Shown here piece after piece: positions 1 through 8,503 of a stretch of 64,000 nucleotides of DNA. Made by a program: the position numbers and the translations under genes. This stretch comes from Hyphomicrobiaceae bacterium. GTDB lineage: Bacteria; Pseudomonadota; Alphaproteobacteria; Rhizobiales; Methyloligellaceae. The notes beneath the pieces are model-generated. The model made no database searches and was not told where the DNA came from. It saw nothing but the letters and a program-made list of their open reading frames with translations. Positions within the stretch are counted from its first letter, which is position 1. Every line of letters starts with the position of its first letter. The stretch lies in NCBI GenBank assembly GCA_028066055.1, contig JALCBY010000010.1, positions 71,609 to 135,608 of the forward strand. The letters are read 5' to 3'.

Positions 1-164
1 GCCTTAACGGCAGCGGGCACGTCGTAAGGTTGCGGATTCTTCCGATAGTCGTTGATCCACTGCAACAGACGGTCGGGACTTGAAAACCGCGCATCATAGG
101 CGTGCGCCGGCGCCGCAACCGCTAGAAAAAGTATGGCAAACACCACGGTGGCCAAGGAACGCAT
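1..164 (-). CDS. Exported protein of unknown function, 3' part outside the window
   Basis: Only the first 54 codons are inside the window; the gene continues beyond the left edge. The ATG at 164 is preceded by GGAG with a six-base spacer, which favours it over an in-frame ATG at 170 that lies directly against the GGAG. The product begins MRSLATVVFAILFLAVAAPAHA, a good signal peptide with a likely cut after AHA, and continues with a polar segment containing LLQWINDYRKNPQPYDVP. It is therefore probably periplasmic or outer-membrane associated. I do not recognise the family with certainty. It is divergent from the small exported protein gene at 436, and they share the 271-base gap. Confidence 0.7.
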   Translation of the reverse strand, partial: MRSLATVVFAILFLAVAAPAHAYDARFSSPDRLLQWINDYRKNPQPYDVPAAVK

Positions 165-337
165 ACACATCTCCTCGTACACCCCCCACCCCCGATTAAT
201 CATCGGGCGAACGGATCGCGCTTCTTGGTTTTTGTTTGATATTGAGGCGGTTACCGCTGCGGTATGGCTAAAGGAGCCAGATATTGATGTCAATTTAGTG
301 GCAGCACCGCACGCCATTATGGTTAACGCGACAGGCA

Positions 338-349
338 ATATCGCGATAT
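338..349. promoter_or_regulatory. Perfect 12-bp palindrome between two divergent exported-protein genes
   Basis: ATATCGCGATAT reads the same on both strands. It lies in the 271-base gap between the divergent starts at 164 and 436, a position suited to a dimeric regulator. No known operator was recognised, and a 12-base palindrome can occur by chance, so the role is a guess. Confidence 0.2.
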
Positions 350-435
350 CTGCGCATTACCGCCGAAATTTGGGTTCAGACTGCACTCAGCCGGATGAAA
401 CCGGCAGTCCAACCCCCAAATCCGGAGAAAATGAC

Positions 436-681
436 ATGTTTCGTAAAGGTGTTCTCGTAGCCGCCGTTGCCATGCTGATCGCAACCCCGGCGTTTGCAGG
501 CAGCTGTCCCAAGCACATGGCCGACATCGATGCCGCGATGAAAACCGCACAACTGAGTGATGCGGACAAGGCAAAGGTCATGCAGTTGCGCAAGCAGGGC
601 GAAGAGCAGCACAAGGCGGGTGATCACGGAGCGTCCGTCAAATCGTTGGGAGAAGCAAAGAAAATTCTCGGCCTGAACTAG
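436..681 (+). CDS. Small periplasmic protein of unknown function (81 aa)
   Basis: The start at 436 is chosen because GGAG sits about nine bases upstream and the product then begins with a signal peptide (MFRKGVLVAAVAMLIATPAFA, cut after AFA). An in-frame start at 133 would bury this signal and cross the upstream region of the divergent gene. The mature part is about 60 residues, mostly charged and helical, with one Cys near the start (GSCPKHMADIDAAM). It reads like a short coiled helical hairpin: an Ala/Lys-rich helix around ADKAKVMQLRKQGEEQ, then a second around SVKSLGEAKKILGLN. I do not know its function. A weak hairpin (GGCCA-TCTG-TGGCC, 681-694) follows the stop. Confidence 0.7.
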   Translation: MFRKGVLVAAVAMLIATPAFAGSCPKHMADIDAAMKTAQLSDADKAKVMQLRKQGEEQHKAGDHGASVKSLGEAKKILGLN

Positions 682-873
682 GCCATCTGTGGCCCTTTCT
701 GAGGTTATGGCCCGAGATTACGGCGTGGGTTGCCTAATCCACGCCATCTTTTTTCCCTGTTTCCGGCAATAAGCAAACACCTTTGCCCGATAGCGTCGTG
801 AGTTAAGAGGGTGCAGTGCGTGGACAATCCGAAACTGCGCCCGTGCGATCATATCAAGTGAGCGGAGTTCAAA

Positions 874-1404
874 ATGACGGGGAAATTTCTGGGGCGCCTG
901 GCCATCGCCAAGATTGGATTGTTGTTTGCGCTCGCAAGCGGGCCCGTGAATGCGGCGGATCTCGGCGGCAAAGTTCCAATACCTGAGCCTCTGCCGATCG
1001 AGACCGGACCTGTCTGGGCCGGACTCTATTTCGGCGGCCATCTCGGCGGCATCATCGACGGAGATGATGATGAATTCACCGGCGGTCTGCAGCTTGGCTA
1101 CAACTGGCAGCGCGGCAATCTTGTGTTTGGTCCGGAAGCCGACATCAGCTTTGCTGACGAGACGTTTGGAACCGTGCGTGGCCGGCTGGGTGTCGCGCAT
1201 CGCAAATGGCTGTTTTACGGAACCGGCGGACTGGCAATCGAAGACTCCGACACAGGCTACGTCGTGGGCGGCGGCATCGACTACAAAGTCGCCTCGCGGA
1301 CGAGCCTTGGTGTCGATGCGCTTTACTACGATATCGACGACGATGATTTCACGGTCGTGCGCGGCCGCCTGAGCTGGCATTTCGGCGGCGGTTCCAGACC
1401 GTAG
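874..1404 (+). CDS. Small outer-membrane beta-barrel protein (Omp25/opacity-protein-like)
   Basis: The 176-residue product has a signal peptide ending at VNAADL. It then alternates short Gly- and aromatic-rich strands (WAGLYFGGHLGG, GGLQLGYNW, LVFGPEADISF, TVRGRLGVA, WLFYGTGGLA, GYVVGGGIDY, TSLGVDALYY) and ends in WHF plus a short tail. This is the pattern of the eight-stranded porin-like barrels common in Hyphomicrobiales (Omp25, opacity-protein family). The phrase GPEADI and the ending on aromatic strands are typical. Such proteins tether or stabilise the outer membrane; a transport role is not shown. GGAG lies ten bases before the ATG. Acidic loops (DGDDDE, DIDDDD) are unusually Asp-rich. 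A strong intrinsic terminator follows, so it is probably a single-gene unit. Confidence 0.8.
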   Translation: MTGKFLGRLAIAKIGLLFALASGPVNAADLGGKVPIPEPLPIETGPVWAGLYFGGHLGGIIDGDDDEFTGGLQLGYNWQRGNLVFGPEADISFADETFGTVRGRLGVAHRKWLFYGTGGLAIEDSDTGYVVGGGIDYKVASRTSLGVDALYYDIDDDDFTVVRGRLSWHFGGGSRP

Positions 1405-1442
1405 CAACCTATACCCTCACGGGTGGGGCAAACCGAATGGGC

Positions 1443-1480
1443 AAGACGCGGAGTGGATGCCACTTCGCGTCTTTCTTTTT
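1443..1480 (+). terminator. Intrinsic terminator after the outer-membrane barrel gene
   Basis: Two nested perfect stems are visible: AAGACGCG (1443-1450) with CGCGTCTT (1466-1473), and inside it AGTGG with CCACT around an ATG loop. A T-rich run (TCTTTTT) follows at 1474-1480. It faces the ilvC terminator just downstream. Confidence 0.85.
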
Positions 1481-1495
1481 GCCCGCTTTCGCCCG

Positions 1496-1530
1496 AGAAA
1501 AAGAAAAAACGCCCGGGATCAACCCGGGCG
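1496..1530 (-). terminator. Intrinsic terminator after ilvC
   Basis: A perfect 8-bp GC-rich stem (CGCCCGGG at 1510-1517 with CCCGGGCG at 1523-1530) has the loop ATCAA. On the minus strand it is followed by a T tract (complement of the A-rich run 1496-1509). It lies 30 bases past the ilvC stop. Confidence 0.9.
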
Positions 1531-1559
1531 CTGTTGTTCGTGCCTATTGAACGGAAGCG

Positions 1560-2591
<1,032 letters not shown>

Positions 2592-2646
2592 TTATGGTCA
2601 GAAGTTCGTTTGATTCAATCCGGCGGAATGCCCTTCGGGCGTACCT

Positions 2647-3195
2647 TTACATCGCTTCCTTGCCGCGGCCAATGGCGGCAACGCCCGTTCGCGCCACCTC
2701 GACGAGGCCAAGAGGCTGCATAAGCGTGATGAATTGTTCGATCTTGTTGAGACGGCCCGTGATCTCGAACACGAAATGCTCCGTCGACGCATCGATGACC
2801 TGAGCGCGGAACGCTTCGGCCAGCCGCAGCGCTTCCACGCGCGCATCGCCCTTGCCCGCAACCTTCACAAGCGCAAGCTCCCGTTCAAGCGGATTGCCCA
2901 TGACGGTCAGATCGATGACGCTGTGCACCGGCACGAGCCGTTCGAGCTGATGGATGATCTGCTCGATGACCATCGGCGTGCCCGTCGTCACCATGGTGAT
3001 GCGGGAGAGATGCGACTCATGTTCCGTCTCTGAGACGGTCAGGGAATCGATGTTGTAGCCACGGCCCGAGAACAGGCCGATGACACGCGCAAGCACGCCC
3101 GGCTCGTTGTCCACCAGTACCGACAGGGTGTGGCTTTCGCTCGTCTGGGTGTATGTCGCGCTCGGATAATGACTTTGTGCAGGTGACGTACTCAT
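2647..3195 (-). CDS. ilvN: Acetolactate synthase small (regulatory) subunit
   Basis: It is the regulatory subunit that binds the large subunit and confers feedback inhibition by valine. With the start at 3195 (MSTSPAQSHYPS) the product is 182 residues. An upstream in-frame start would add 27 Arg/Thr-rich residues unlike the family. The N-terminal ACT domain is clear (HTLSVLVDNEPGVLARVIGLFSGRGYNIDSL). A second ACT-like domain follows (AFRAQVIDASTEHFVFEITG). It sits 93 bases after ilvB and 67 bases before ilvC. The symbol ilvH would be an equally valid name. Confidence 0.95.
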   Translation of the reverse strand: MSTSPAQSHYPSATYTQTSESHTLSVLVDNEPGVLARVIGLFSGRGYNIDSLTVSETEHESHLSRITMVTTGTPMVIEQIIHQLERLVPVHSVIDLTVMGNPLERELALVKVAGKGDARVEALRLAEAFRAQVIDASTEHFVFEITGRLNKIEQFITLMQPLGLVEVARTGVAAIGRGKEAM

Positions 3196-3288
3196 GGGTC
3201 TCGTCGATATTTTACGTGTTGATGATGTTCGTGTGAACGGTCGAACCGGAGCCGCGGCGCGGCGGAACCGCACCACAGACGGCAGCCT

Positions 3289-5055
3289 TCAGACCAATAC
3301 CTTGCCTTCCTCGGAGATTGCGTCGTCGAGGTCTCCTTCGTCGACCGCATCGCCGAGCAGCATGTTGTTGTGCGCTTCGCCCGAGGGGATCATCGGGAAG
3401 CAATTGGCCACCTGATCCACAACACAGTCAAAAATGACCGGCGTCTTCACATTGATCATTTCCGCGATTGCGGCATCAAGTTCCGAGGGCTTCTCAGCAC
3501 GAATGCCAACGCACTTGTAGGCTTCCGCCAGCTTGACGAAATCGGGAAGCGCTTCGGTATAGCTGTGCGCATAGCGTCCGCCATGCAGCAGTTCCTGCCA
3601 TTGCCGCACCATGCCCATATACTGGTTGTTCAGGATGAAGATCTTGACCGGCAGGTCATGCTGAACCGCCGTCGACATCTCCTGCATGTTCATCAGCACC
3701 GACGCTTCGCCGGCAATGTCGACAACGAGCGCATCGGGATGCGCCTTCTGCACGCCGATGGCCGCGGGCAGCCCGTAGCCCATGGTTCCAAGCCCACCGC
3801 TCGTCATCCAGTGGTTCGGCTCTTCGAAATGATAATGCTGGGCGGCCCACATCTGATGCTGGCCGACCTCGGTGGTGATGAAGGTCTTCCTGTCCTTCGT
3901 CGCCTCATAGAGCCGCTGGATCGCATATTGCGGCATGATCACATCGTCGCGGTTCTTGTAGTTCAGGCTTTTGCGTGACCGCCACTTGTCGATCTGCTGC
4001 CACCACTCCTTCAGAGCGTTGGTATCCTGATCCGGTGAGCGCGCCTTCCAGACGCGGATGATCTCTTCGAGAACATGCCCGACGTCGCCGATGATCGGCA
4101 GATCGACATGCACATTCTTGTTGATCGACGAAGGATCGATATCAATATGGATTTTCTTCGAGCCCGGCGAAAATGCATCGAGCCGTCCGGTGATACGATC
4201 ATCAAAGCGCGCGCCGATACAGACCATGACATCGCAATCGTGCATGGCCCAGTTCGCCTCGTAGGTGCCATGCATCCCGAGCATACCCAGCCATTCCTTG
4301 CCCGAAGCGGGAAAGGCGCCAAGCCCCATCAAAGTGGACGTGATCGGAAAGCCCGTCAGCCGGACCAGTTCGCGCAGGAGCTGGCTCGCGGCAGGTCCTG
4401 AATTGATGACGCCGCCGCCCGAGTAGAGGATCGGCTTCTTCGCACCTTCCATCAGTTCGACCGCCGTACGGATGGCGTCCTGACTGCCAGTCACCGTTGG
4501 CCGATAGGTCTTGTGCTTGACGTTCGATGGGCCGACATATTCGCCGGTGGCAAACTGAACGTCCTTGGGAATGTCGACCACGACGGGTCCCGGTCGTCCT
4601 GCCGTCGCGACATAGAAGGCCTCGTGCATCACGCGCGCGAGGTCATTCACGTCCTTGACCAGATAGTTGTGCTTGGTACAGGGCCGCGTAATACCGACCG
4701 TGTCGCACTCCTGGAACGCGTCATTACCAATGAGATGTGTCGGCACCTGCCCGGTAAGGCAGACCACCGGAACGGAGTCCATCAGTGCGTCGGTCAAACC
4801 CGTCACCGCATTGGTAGCCCCCGGCCCCGACGTCACGAGAACGACGCCCGGCTTGCCGGTCGAACGGGCGTACCCTTCCGCCGCGTGGACGGCCCCCTGC
4901 TCGTGGCGCACCAGAATATGCTCGATGTCGTTCCGCTTGAAAATCTCATCGTAAATGGGCAGTACGGCGCCGCCGGGATAACCGAAAATATGCTCCACAC
5001 CCTGGTCGGCCAACGCCTTCAGGACCATCTCTGCCCCGGTCATTTCGCGAGCCAT
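3289..5055 (-). CDS. ilvB: Acetolactate synthase large (catalytic) subunit
   Basis: This ThDP enzyme condenses pyruvate with pyruvate or 2-oxobutyrate, the first committed step of branched-chain amino acid synthesis. The ATG at 5055 has GGAG nine bases upstream and gives 588 residues, the normal size; an in-frame start at 5211 would add about 50 Arg-rich residues. The catalytic Glu is in RHEQGAVHAAEG (Glu52), and GYPGG lies at 25-29. The ThDP/Mg motif reads AGEAS...NN: Glu450 takes the place of the usual Asp, with Asn476-477 at the normal distance. It starts 160 bases after miaA and precedes ilvN and ilvC. I found no leader peptide in that gap. Confidence 0.95.
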   Translation of the reverse strand: MAREMTGAEMVLKALADQGVEHIFGYPGGAVLPIYDEIFKRNDIEHILVRHEQGAVHAAEGYARSTGKPGVVLVTSGPGATNAVTGLTDALMDSVPVVCLTGQVPTHLIGNDAFQECDTVGITRPCTKHNYLVKDVNDLARVMHEAFYVATAGRPGPVVVDIPKDVQFATGEYVGPSNVKHKTYRPTVTGSQDAIRTAVELMEGAKKPILYSGGGVINSGPAASQLLRELVRLTGFPITSTLMGLGAFPASGKEWLGMLGMHGTYEANWAMHDCDVMVCIGARFDDRITGRLDAFSPGSKKIHIDIDPSSINKNVHVDLPIIGDVGHVLEEIIRVWKARSPDQDTNALKEWWQQIDKWRSRKSLNYKNRDDVIMPQYAIQRLYEATKDRKTFITTEVGQHQMWAAQHYHFEEPNHWMTSGGLGTMGYGLPAAIGVQKAHPDALVVDIAGEASVLMNMQEMSTAVQHDLPVKIFILNNQYMGMVRQWQELLHGGRYAHSYTEALPDFVKLAEAYKCVGIRAEKPSELDAAIAEMINVKTPVIFDCVVDQVANCFPMIPSGEAHNNMLLGDAVDEGDLDDAISEEGKVLV

Positions 5056-5214
5056 CTGCCCATACTCCATTCGTATTTGCCGGACGCGCAATTTCGCCCG
5101 CCGGCCCCGGTAATTCAATACATCCGACTGTATCGGGCGCAAGCGCCCCCGTCGGCTCAACCGCATGGCGAACCGGCGGCGCACCGTATCGCCGCCGTGA
5201 CGGACGGTCAACAG

Positions 5215-6141
5215 TCAAACATCAATAAATGAAAATATATTTGACATTAAACTTTTCGATTCTTTCTTTTCAATCCGCTTCCACGCAATCATATTTCTCT
5301 TTGCCCATGTCTCCTGCCGTTTCGCGTAGCGGCGGGTATCGGTCTTCACGCGTTCGATTGCCTCATCCCGGGTGAGAGTACCGGACAACAACTCCATGAG
5401 CGGTTTCACGCCGTGGGCCCGCATGACGGGCAGATCGGGATCGAGTTGTTGCGCGGCAAGCGCTTGCACCTCATCGAGTGCACCTTCCGACACCATCGCG
5501 TCAAAGCGTGCATTTATGCGGGCATAGAGTTCGTCGCGCGGACGCGTCACGAAGATGCACAGAGCCTCATCCGCCTTGAGAAGCGGACGGCCCGCCTGTT
5601 TCTGCCACTGCGCAAGCGACCGCCCGGTCGCATCGAGAACCTCGAGAGCGCGCACAATACGTTGCGGATCAGATGGCCTGAGCTGTTCCGCCATCTCCGG
5701 ATCCCGCTCGCACAACAGCGCATGAAGCTCTTCGGGCCGCTTTTCGCTGGCGGCATCGCGCCAAAGGATCCGTACCTCTTGCGGGATGTCGGGAACCGGA
5801 GAAAGGCCCTCCAGCAGCGCCTTGAAGTAAAGCCCTGTGCCGCCTGTAACGATCGGCATCTTGCCTTCGGTTTCGACCTGCGCGAGGGCGGTTTCGACAT
5901 CCTCCAGCCAGCGCCCTACCGAGTAGCCCTCCTGCGATGGCACAAATCCGTAGAGCGCATGAGGCGCGCGCATTTCGTCCTCAGCGCTTGGGCGCGCACT
6001 CAATACACGCAGATCCCGATAAACCTGCTTGGAGTCGGCGTTAATGATTGTCCCGCCGAGTGCCTCCGCCAGCCCGAGGGCGGCTTCCGACTTGCCGCTG
6101 GCAGTCGGCCCTGCAATAAGGATGGCGCGTAAATTGGACAT
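5215..6141 (-). CDS. miaA: tRNA dimethylallyltransferase
   Basis: MiaA transfers a dimethylallyl group from DMAPP to N6 of A37 in tRNAs that read UNN codons. The 308-residue product starts MSNLRAILIAGPTASGKS, with the P-loop at 11-18. It then has INADSKQVYRDL, which carries the catalytic Asp and substrate residues, and GGTGLYFKALL. The C-terminal part (TRRYAKRQETWAKRN) is the usual tRNA-binding end. It is divergent from the SHMT-fold gene at 6233, with about 90 bases between the starts. A nearby miaA next to ilvBN and serB is common in this order. Confidence 0.96.
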   Translation of the reverse strand: MSNLRAILIAGPTASGKSEAALGLAEALGGTIINADSKQVYRDLRVLSARPSAEDEMRAPHALYGFVPSQEGYSVGRWLEDVETALAQVETEGKMPIVTGGTGLYFKALLEGLSPVPDIPQEVRILWRDAASEKRPEELHALLCERDPEMAEQLRPSDPQRIVRALEVLDATGRSLAQWQKQAGRPLLKADEALCIFVTRPRDELYARINARFDAMVSEGALDEVQALAAQQLDPDLPVMRAHGVKPLMELLSGTLTRDEAIERVKTDTRRYAKRQETWAKRNMIAWKRIEKKESKSLMSNIFSFIDV

Positions 6142-6232
6142 GGGCTCTGTCCTAGGCGGTTCGGGCCCTGTATTTCAACCGGAACCGCGTTCCGGCGCCA
6201 TATTCGTGCGTTTTATATTTCGGGAGTTTGAT

Positions 6233-7555
6233 ATGGCCCAGCTTGCCCGCCGTTCCTGGGTACCGGAACTGTGCGAGGACCTTGTTCAGAGCATTGCGCA
6301 GCGCTGCGCGGACAGCGACGTAAACACCATTGCCGACGAAATATCCGATCTGGTCGAGGAAAACCTGGTCATTCACGATCGCGAATGCATCAATCTCAAT
6401 CCTGCGACCAACACCATGAACCCGCGTGCCGAAGCCGTCCTTTCGCAAGGCCTCGGTGCCCGTCCGTCGCTCGGCTACCCGGGCGAAAAATACGAAATGG
6501 GGCTGGAGGCAATCGAGCGTATTGAAGTTATTGCCGCGGAACTGGCGGCAGAGGTCTTCGGCGCGAAATACGCCGAGATCCGGGTCGGATCCGGCGCCTT
6601 GTCCAATCTCTACAGCTTCATGGCCACTACCAAGCCGGGCGATGCGATCATCGTTCAGCCTGCAGATATCGGCGGTCACGTGACGCATCACGACGCGGGT
6701 GCTGCAGGTCTTTACGGTCTGGACATCCACACAGGCCCGGTCGATGCGCAAAACTACACCGTCGATCTTGAGGGTCTGCGCAAGCTCGCCCGAAAAGTTC
6801 AACCAAAACTGATCACGCTTGCCGGCAGCCTCAACCTCACACCTCATCCGGTGCGCGAGGTGCGCGAGATCGCGGATGAAGTGGGCGCTTACGTCCTGTT
6901 CGACGCCGCGCATCTGTGTGGAATGATTGCCGGGCGCCAGTGGCAGCAGCCGCTGGACGAAGGCGCGCATCTGATGACTATGAGCACCTACAAGAGCCTC
7001 GGCGGACCCGCCTCGGGACTCATTCTTACCAACGAAGCCGAACTGGCGGAGCGTCTGGACGCGATTGCGTTTCCCGGCCTCACCGCGAACTTCGACGTGG
7101 CAAAATCCGCAGCGCTCGCCCTCACGATGCTGGACTGGAAGGTATTTGGCGAAGCCTATGCCAAGGAGATGGGCAAGAGTGCCCGCTCGCTCGCGCAAGC
7201 GCTCGCAAACGAAGACGTGCCCGTCTTCGGGGCCGAACACGGCTTTACGCAATCCCATCAGTTTGCGCTCGACGCGGTACAATTCGGTGGTGGTCAGACA
7301 CTGGCCAAAGCCCTGCGCCGGGCGAACATCCTCACATGCGGGATCGGTCTGCCATTGCCGCCGGTCGAGGGTGACGTCAACGGACTGCGGCTTGGAACAC
7401 CCGAGGTGGTGCGCTGGGGCATGACGTCACGCGACATGCCGGAGCTGGCAGAGCTCATGGCCCGCATCATCGTTCACAACGAAACACCCGAACTGATCCG
7501 GCAGTCGATCGTCGAACTGCGCAAACGGTTCGGCACGTTGACCTTTATCCGCTGA
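6233..7555 (+). CDS. Serine hydroxymethyltransferase-fold PLP enzyme lacking key SHMT catalytic residues
   Basis: The start at 6233 has GGGAG six bases upstream and gives 440 residues; an in-frame start at 6029 lies inside miaA. The protein follows SHMT from end to end: GYPGEKYEMG (81-90), GGHVTHH (148-153), FDAAHLCGM (223-231), the PLP lysine in STYKSLGGP (Lys254) and the carboxylate-binding Arg in GLRLGTPE. Aligned by eye to E. coli GlyA, however, Tyr55-Ala-Glu57 becomes Pro78-Ser-Leu80, Tyr65 becomes Glu88, His228 becomes Tyr253 and Arg235 becomes Ala260. PLP binding looks intact, but the folate-dependent chemistry does not. It is followed 16 bases later by serB, suggesting a role in serine, glycine or a related hydroxy-amino acid. 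It should not be called glyA without testing. Confidence 0.85.
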   Translation: MAQLARRSWVPELCEDLVQSIAQRCADSDVNTIADEISDLVEENLVIHDRECINLNPATNTMNPRAEAVLSQGLGARPSLGYPGEKYEMGLEAIERIEVIAAELAAEVFGAKYAEIRVGSGALSNLYSFMATTKPGDAIIVQPADIGGHVTHHDAGAAGLYGLDIHTGPVDAQNYTVDLEGLRKLARKVQPKLITLAGSLNLTPHPVREVREIADEVGAYVLFDAAHLCGMIAGRQWQQPLDEGAHLMTMSTYKSLGGPASGLILTNEAELAERLDAIAFPGLTANFDVAKSAALALTMLDWKVFGEAYAKEMGKSARSLAQALANEDVPVFGAEHGFTQSHQFALDAVQFGGGQTLAKALRRANILTCGIGLPLPPVEGDVNGLRLGTPEVVRWGMTSRDMPELAELMARIIVHNETPELIRQSIVELRKRFGTLTFIR

Positions 7556-7571
7556 TGCTCCGGAACACCCC

Positions 7572-8468
7572 TTGACGCACGTCCTCACCCTCATTGCCGC
7601 TTCGCCGGGGCACCTGGATGAAACCCTGGTGTCCCGGGTGCGCGAAAAACTGCCCGACCGCGGCGCGCCCGACTGGTTGTCGGCACGCGAGGCCTGCGAT
7701 CTGCCGTTTGAACTTGGAGACGTTCACGATCGCGAAAATCTCCGCAATGTGGTGCAGGACGCTATCGGGCGCGCGCCGGTCGATGTGGTCCTGCAGCGGG
7801 AGCAGGACCGCCGCAAGGGTCTGCTTGTCGCCGACATGGACTCAACGCTGATTGGTCAGGAGTGTATCGATGAGCTGGCCGACTTTGCCGGTTTGAAGAC
7901 CAGGGTCGCAGACATCACCGAGCGCGCCATGCGCGGCGAATTGGAGTTTGAGCCTGCCTTGCGGGAACGCGTCGCGCTTCTTGAAGGTTTGGATGAGAGC
8001 GTGCTGCATGAGGTTTTTGAGGAGCGCATTACGCTCAACCCGGGTGCGCGAACACTGGCGCGAACGATGCGCGCGTATGGCGCAAAAACGCTGATTGTTT
8101 CCGGCGGTTTCACCTTCTTTACAGAGCGGGTTGCGGACGCCGCCGGGTTCGAAGTGAATCAGGCGAATACGCTCGAGGTATCGAGTGGAAAACTGACCGG
8201 CCGGGTGATCGAACCCATTCTGGGGCAGCAAGCCAAACTCGACGCCCTTCGCGAATATCGCGACGGGCTCTCGCTTCGCCTCTCGCAGACGATTGCCGTC
8301 GGGGACGGCGCAAACGACCTTGCAATGCTGGAAGAAGCCGGACTCGGTGTTGCGTACCGGGCGAAACCCATCGTCGCACAACGCGCCGATGCAGGCATCG
8401 AACATGCCGACCTCACCGCACTGTTGTTCGCGCAAGGCTTTCAGCGCGATGAATTTTCAGAAGACTAG
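7572..8468 (+). CDS. serB: Phosphoserine phosphatase
   Basis: SerB hydrolyses O-phospho-L-serine to serine, the last step of the phosphorylated serine pathway. It is a HAD-family enzyme of 298 residues with an N-terminal regulatory-like extension of about 80 residues. The nucleophile motif is VADMDSTLI (88-92, DxDST), motif II is SGGFTFF (177-), and the Mg-binding motif is VGDGANDLAML (243-). The start is TTG at 7572, 16 bases after the preceding gene, so the pair is probably co-transcribed. Translation may depend partly on coupling, since only a GGAA-like site precedes the TTG. Confidence 0.95.
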   Translation: MTHVLTLIAASPGHLDETLVSRVREKLPDRGAPDWLSAREACDLPFELGDVHDRENLRNVVQDAIGRAPVDVVLQREQDRRKGLLVADMDSTLIGQECIDELADFAGLKTRVADITERAMRGELEFEPALRERVALLEGLDESVLHEVFEERITLNPGARTLARTMRAYGAKTLIVSGGFTFFTERVADAAGFEVNQANTLEVSSGKLTGRVIEPILGQQAKLDALREYRDGLSLRLSQTIAVGDGANDLAMLEEAGLGVAYRAKPIVAQRADAGIEHADLTALLFAQGFQRDEFSED

Positions 8469-8503
8469 ACCGCGCTCCATCTGGGAACGCGGCTGCTCCA
8501 GTC
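8463..8503. terminator. Hairpin between the convergent genes serB and degP
   Basis: CCGCG (8470-8474) pairs with CGCGG (8488-8492), and an outer GACT/AGTC pair closes the element at 8463 and 8503. No T run follows on either strand, so it is at best a weak or Rho-assisted bidirectional terminator. Confidence 0.3.

Noticed and set aside
133..435. N-terminal extension of the small exported protein gene (start at 133)
   Set aside because: It crosses the divergent start at 164, has no ribosome site and would bury the signal peptide that begins at 436.
5056..5214. Leader peptide attenuator before ilvB
   Set aside because: No short frame rich in Leu, Val or Ile codons and no terminator with a T run was found; only a GGGGCGC/GCGCCC stem.
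6152..7282. 376-codon open frame antisense to the SHMT-fold gene
   Set aside because: It is a shadow of the plus-strand gene, which has the ribosome site and family motifs.
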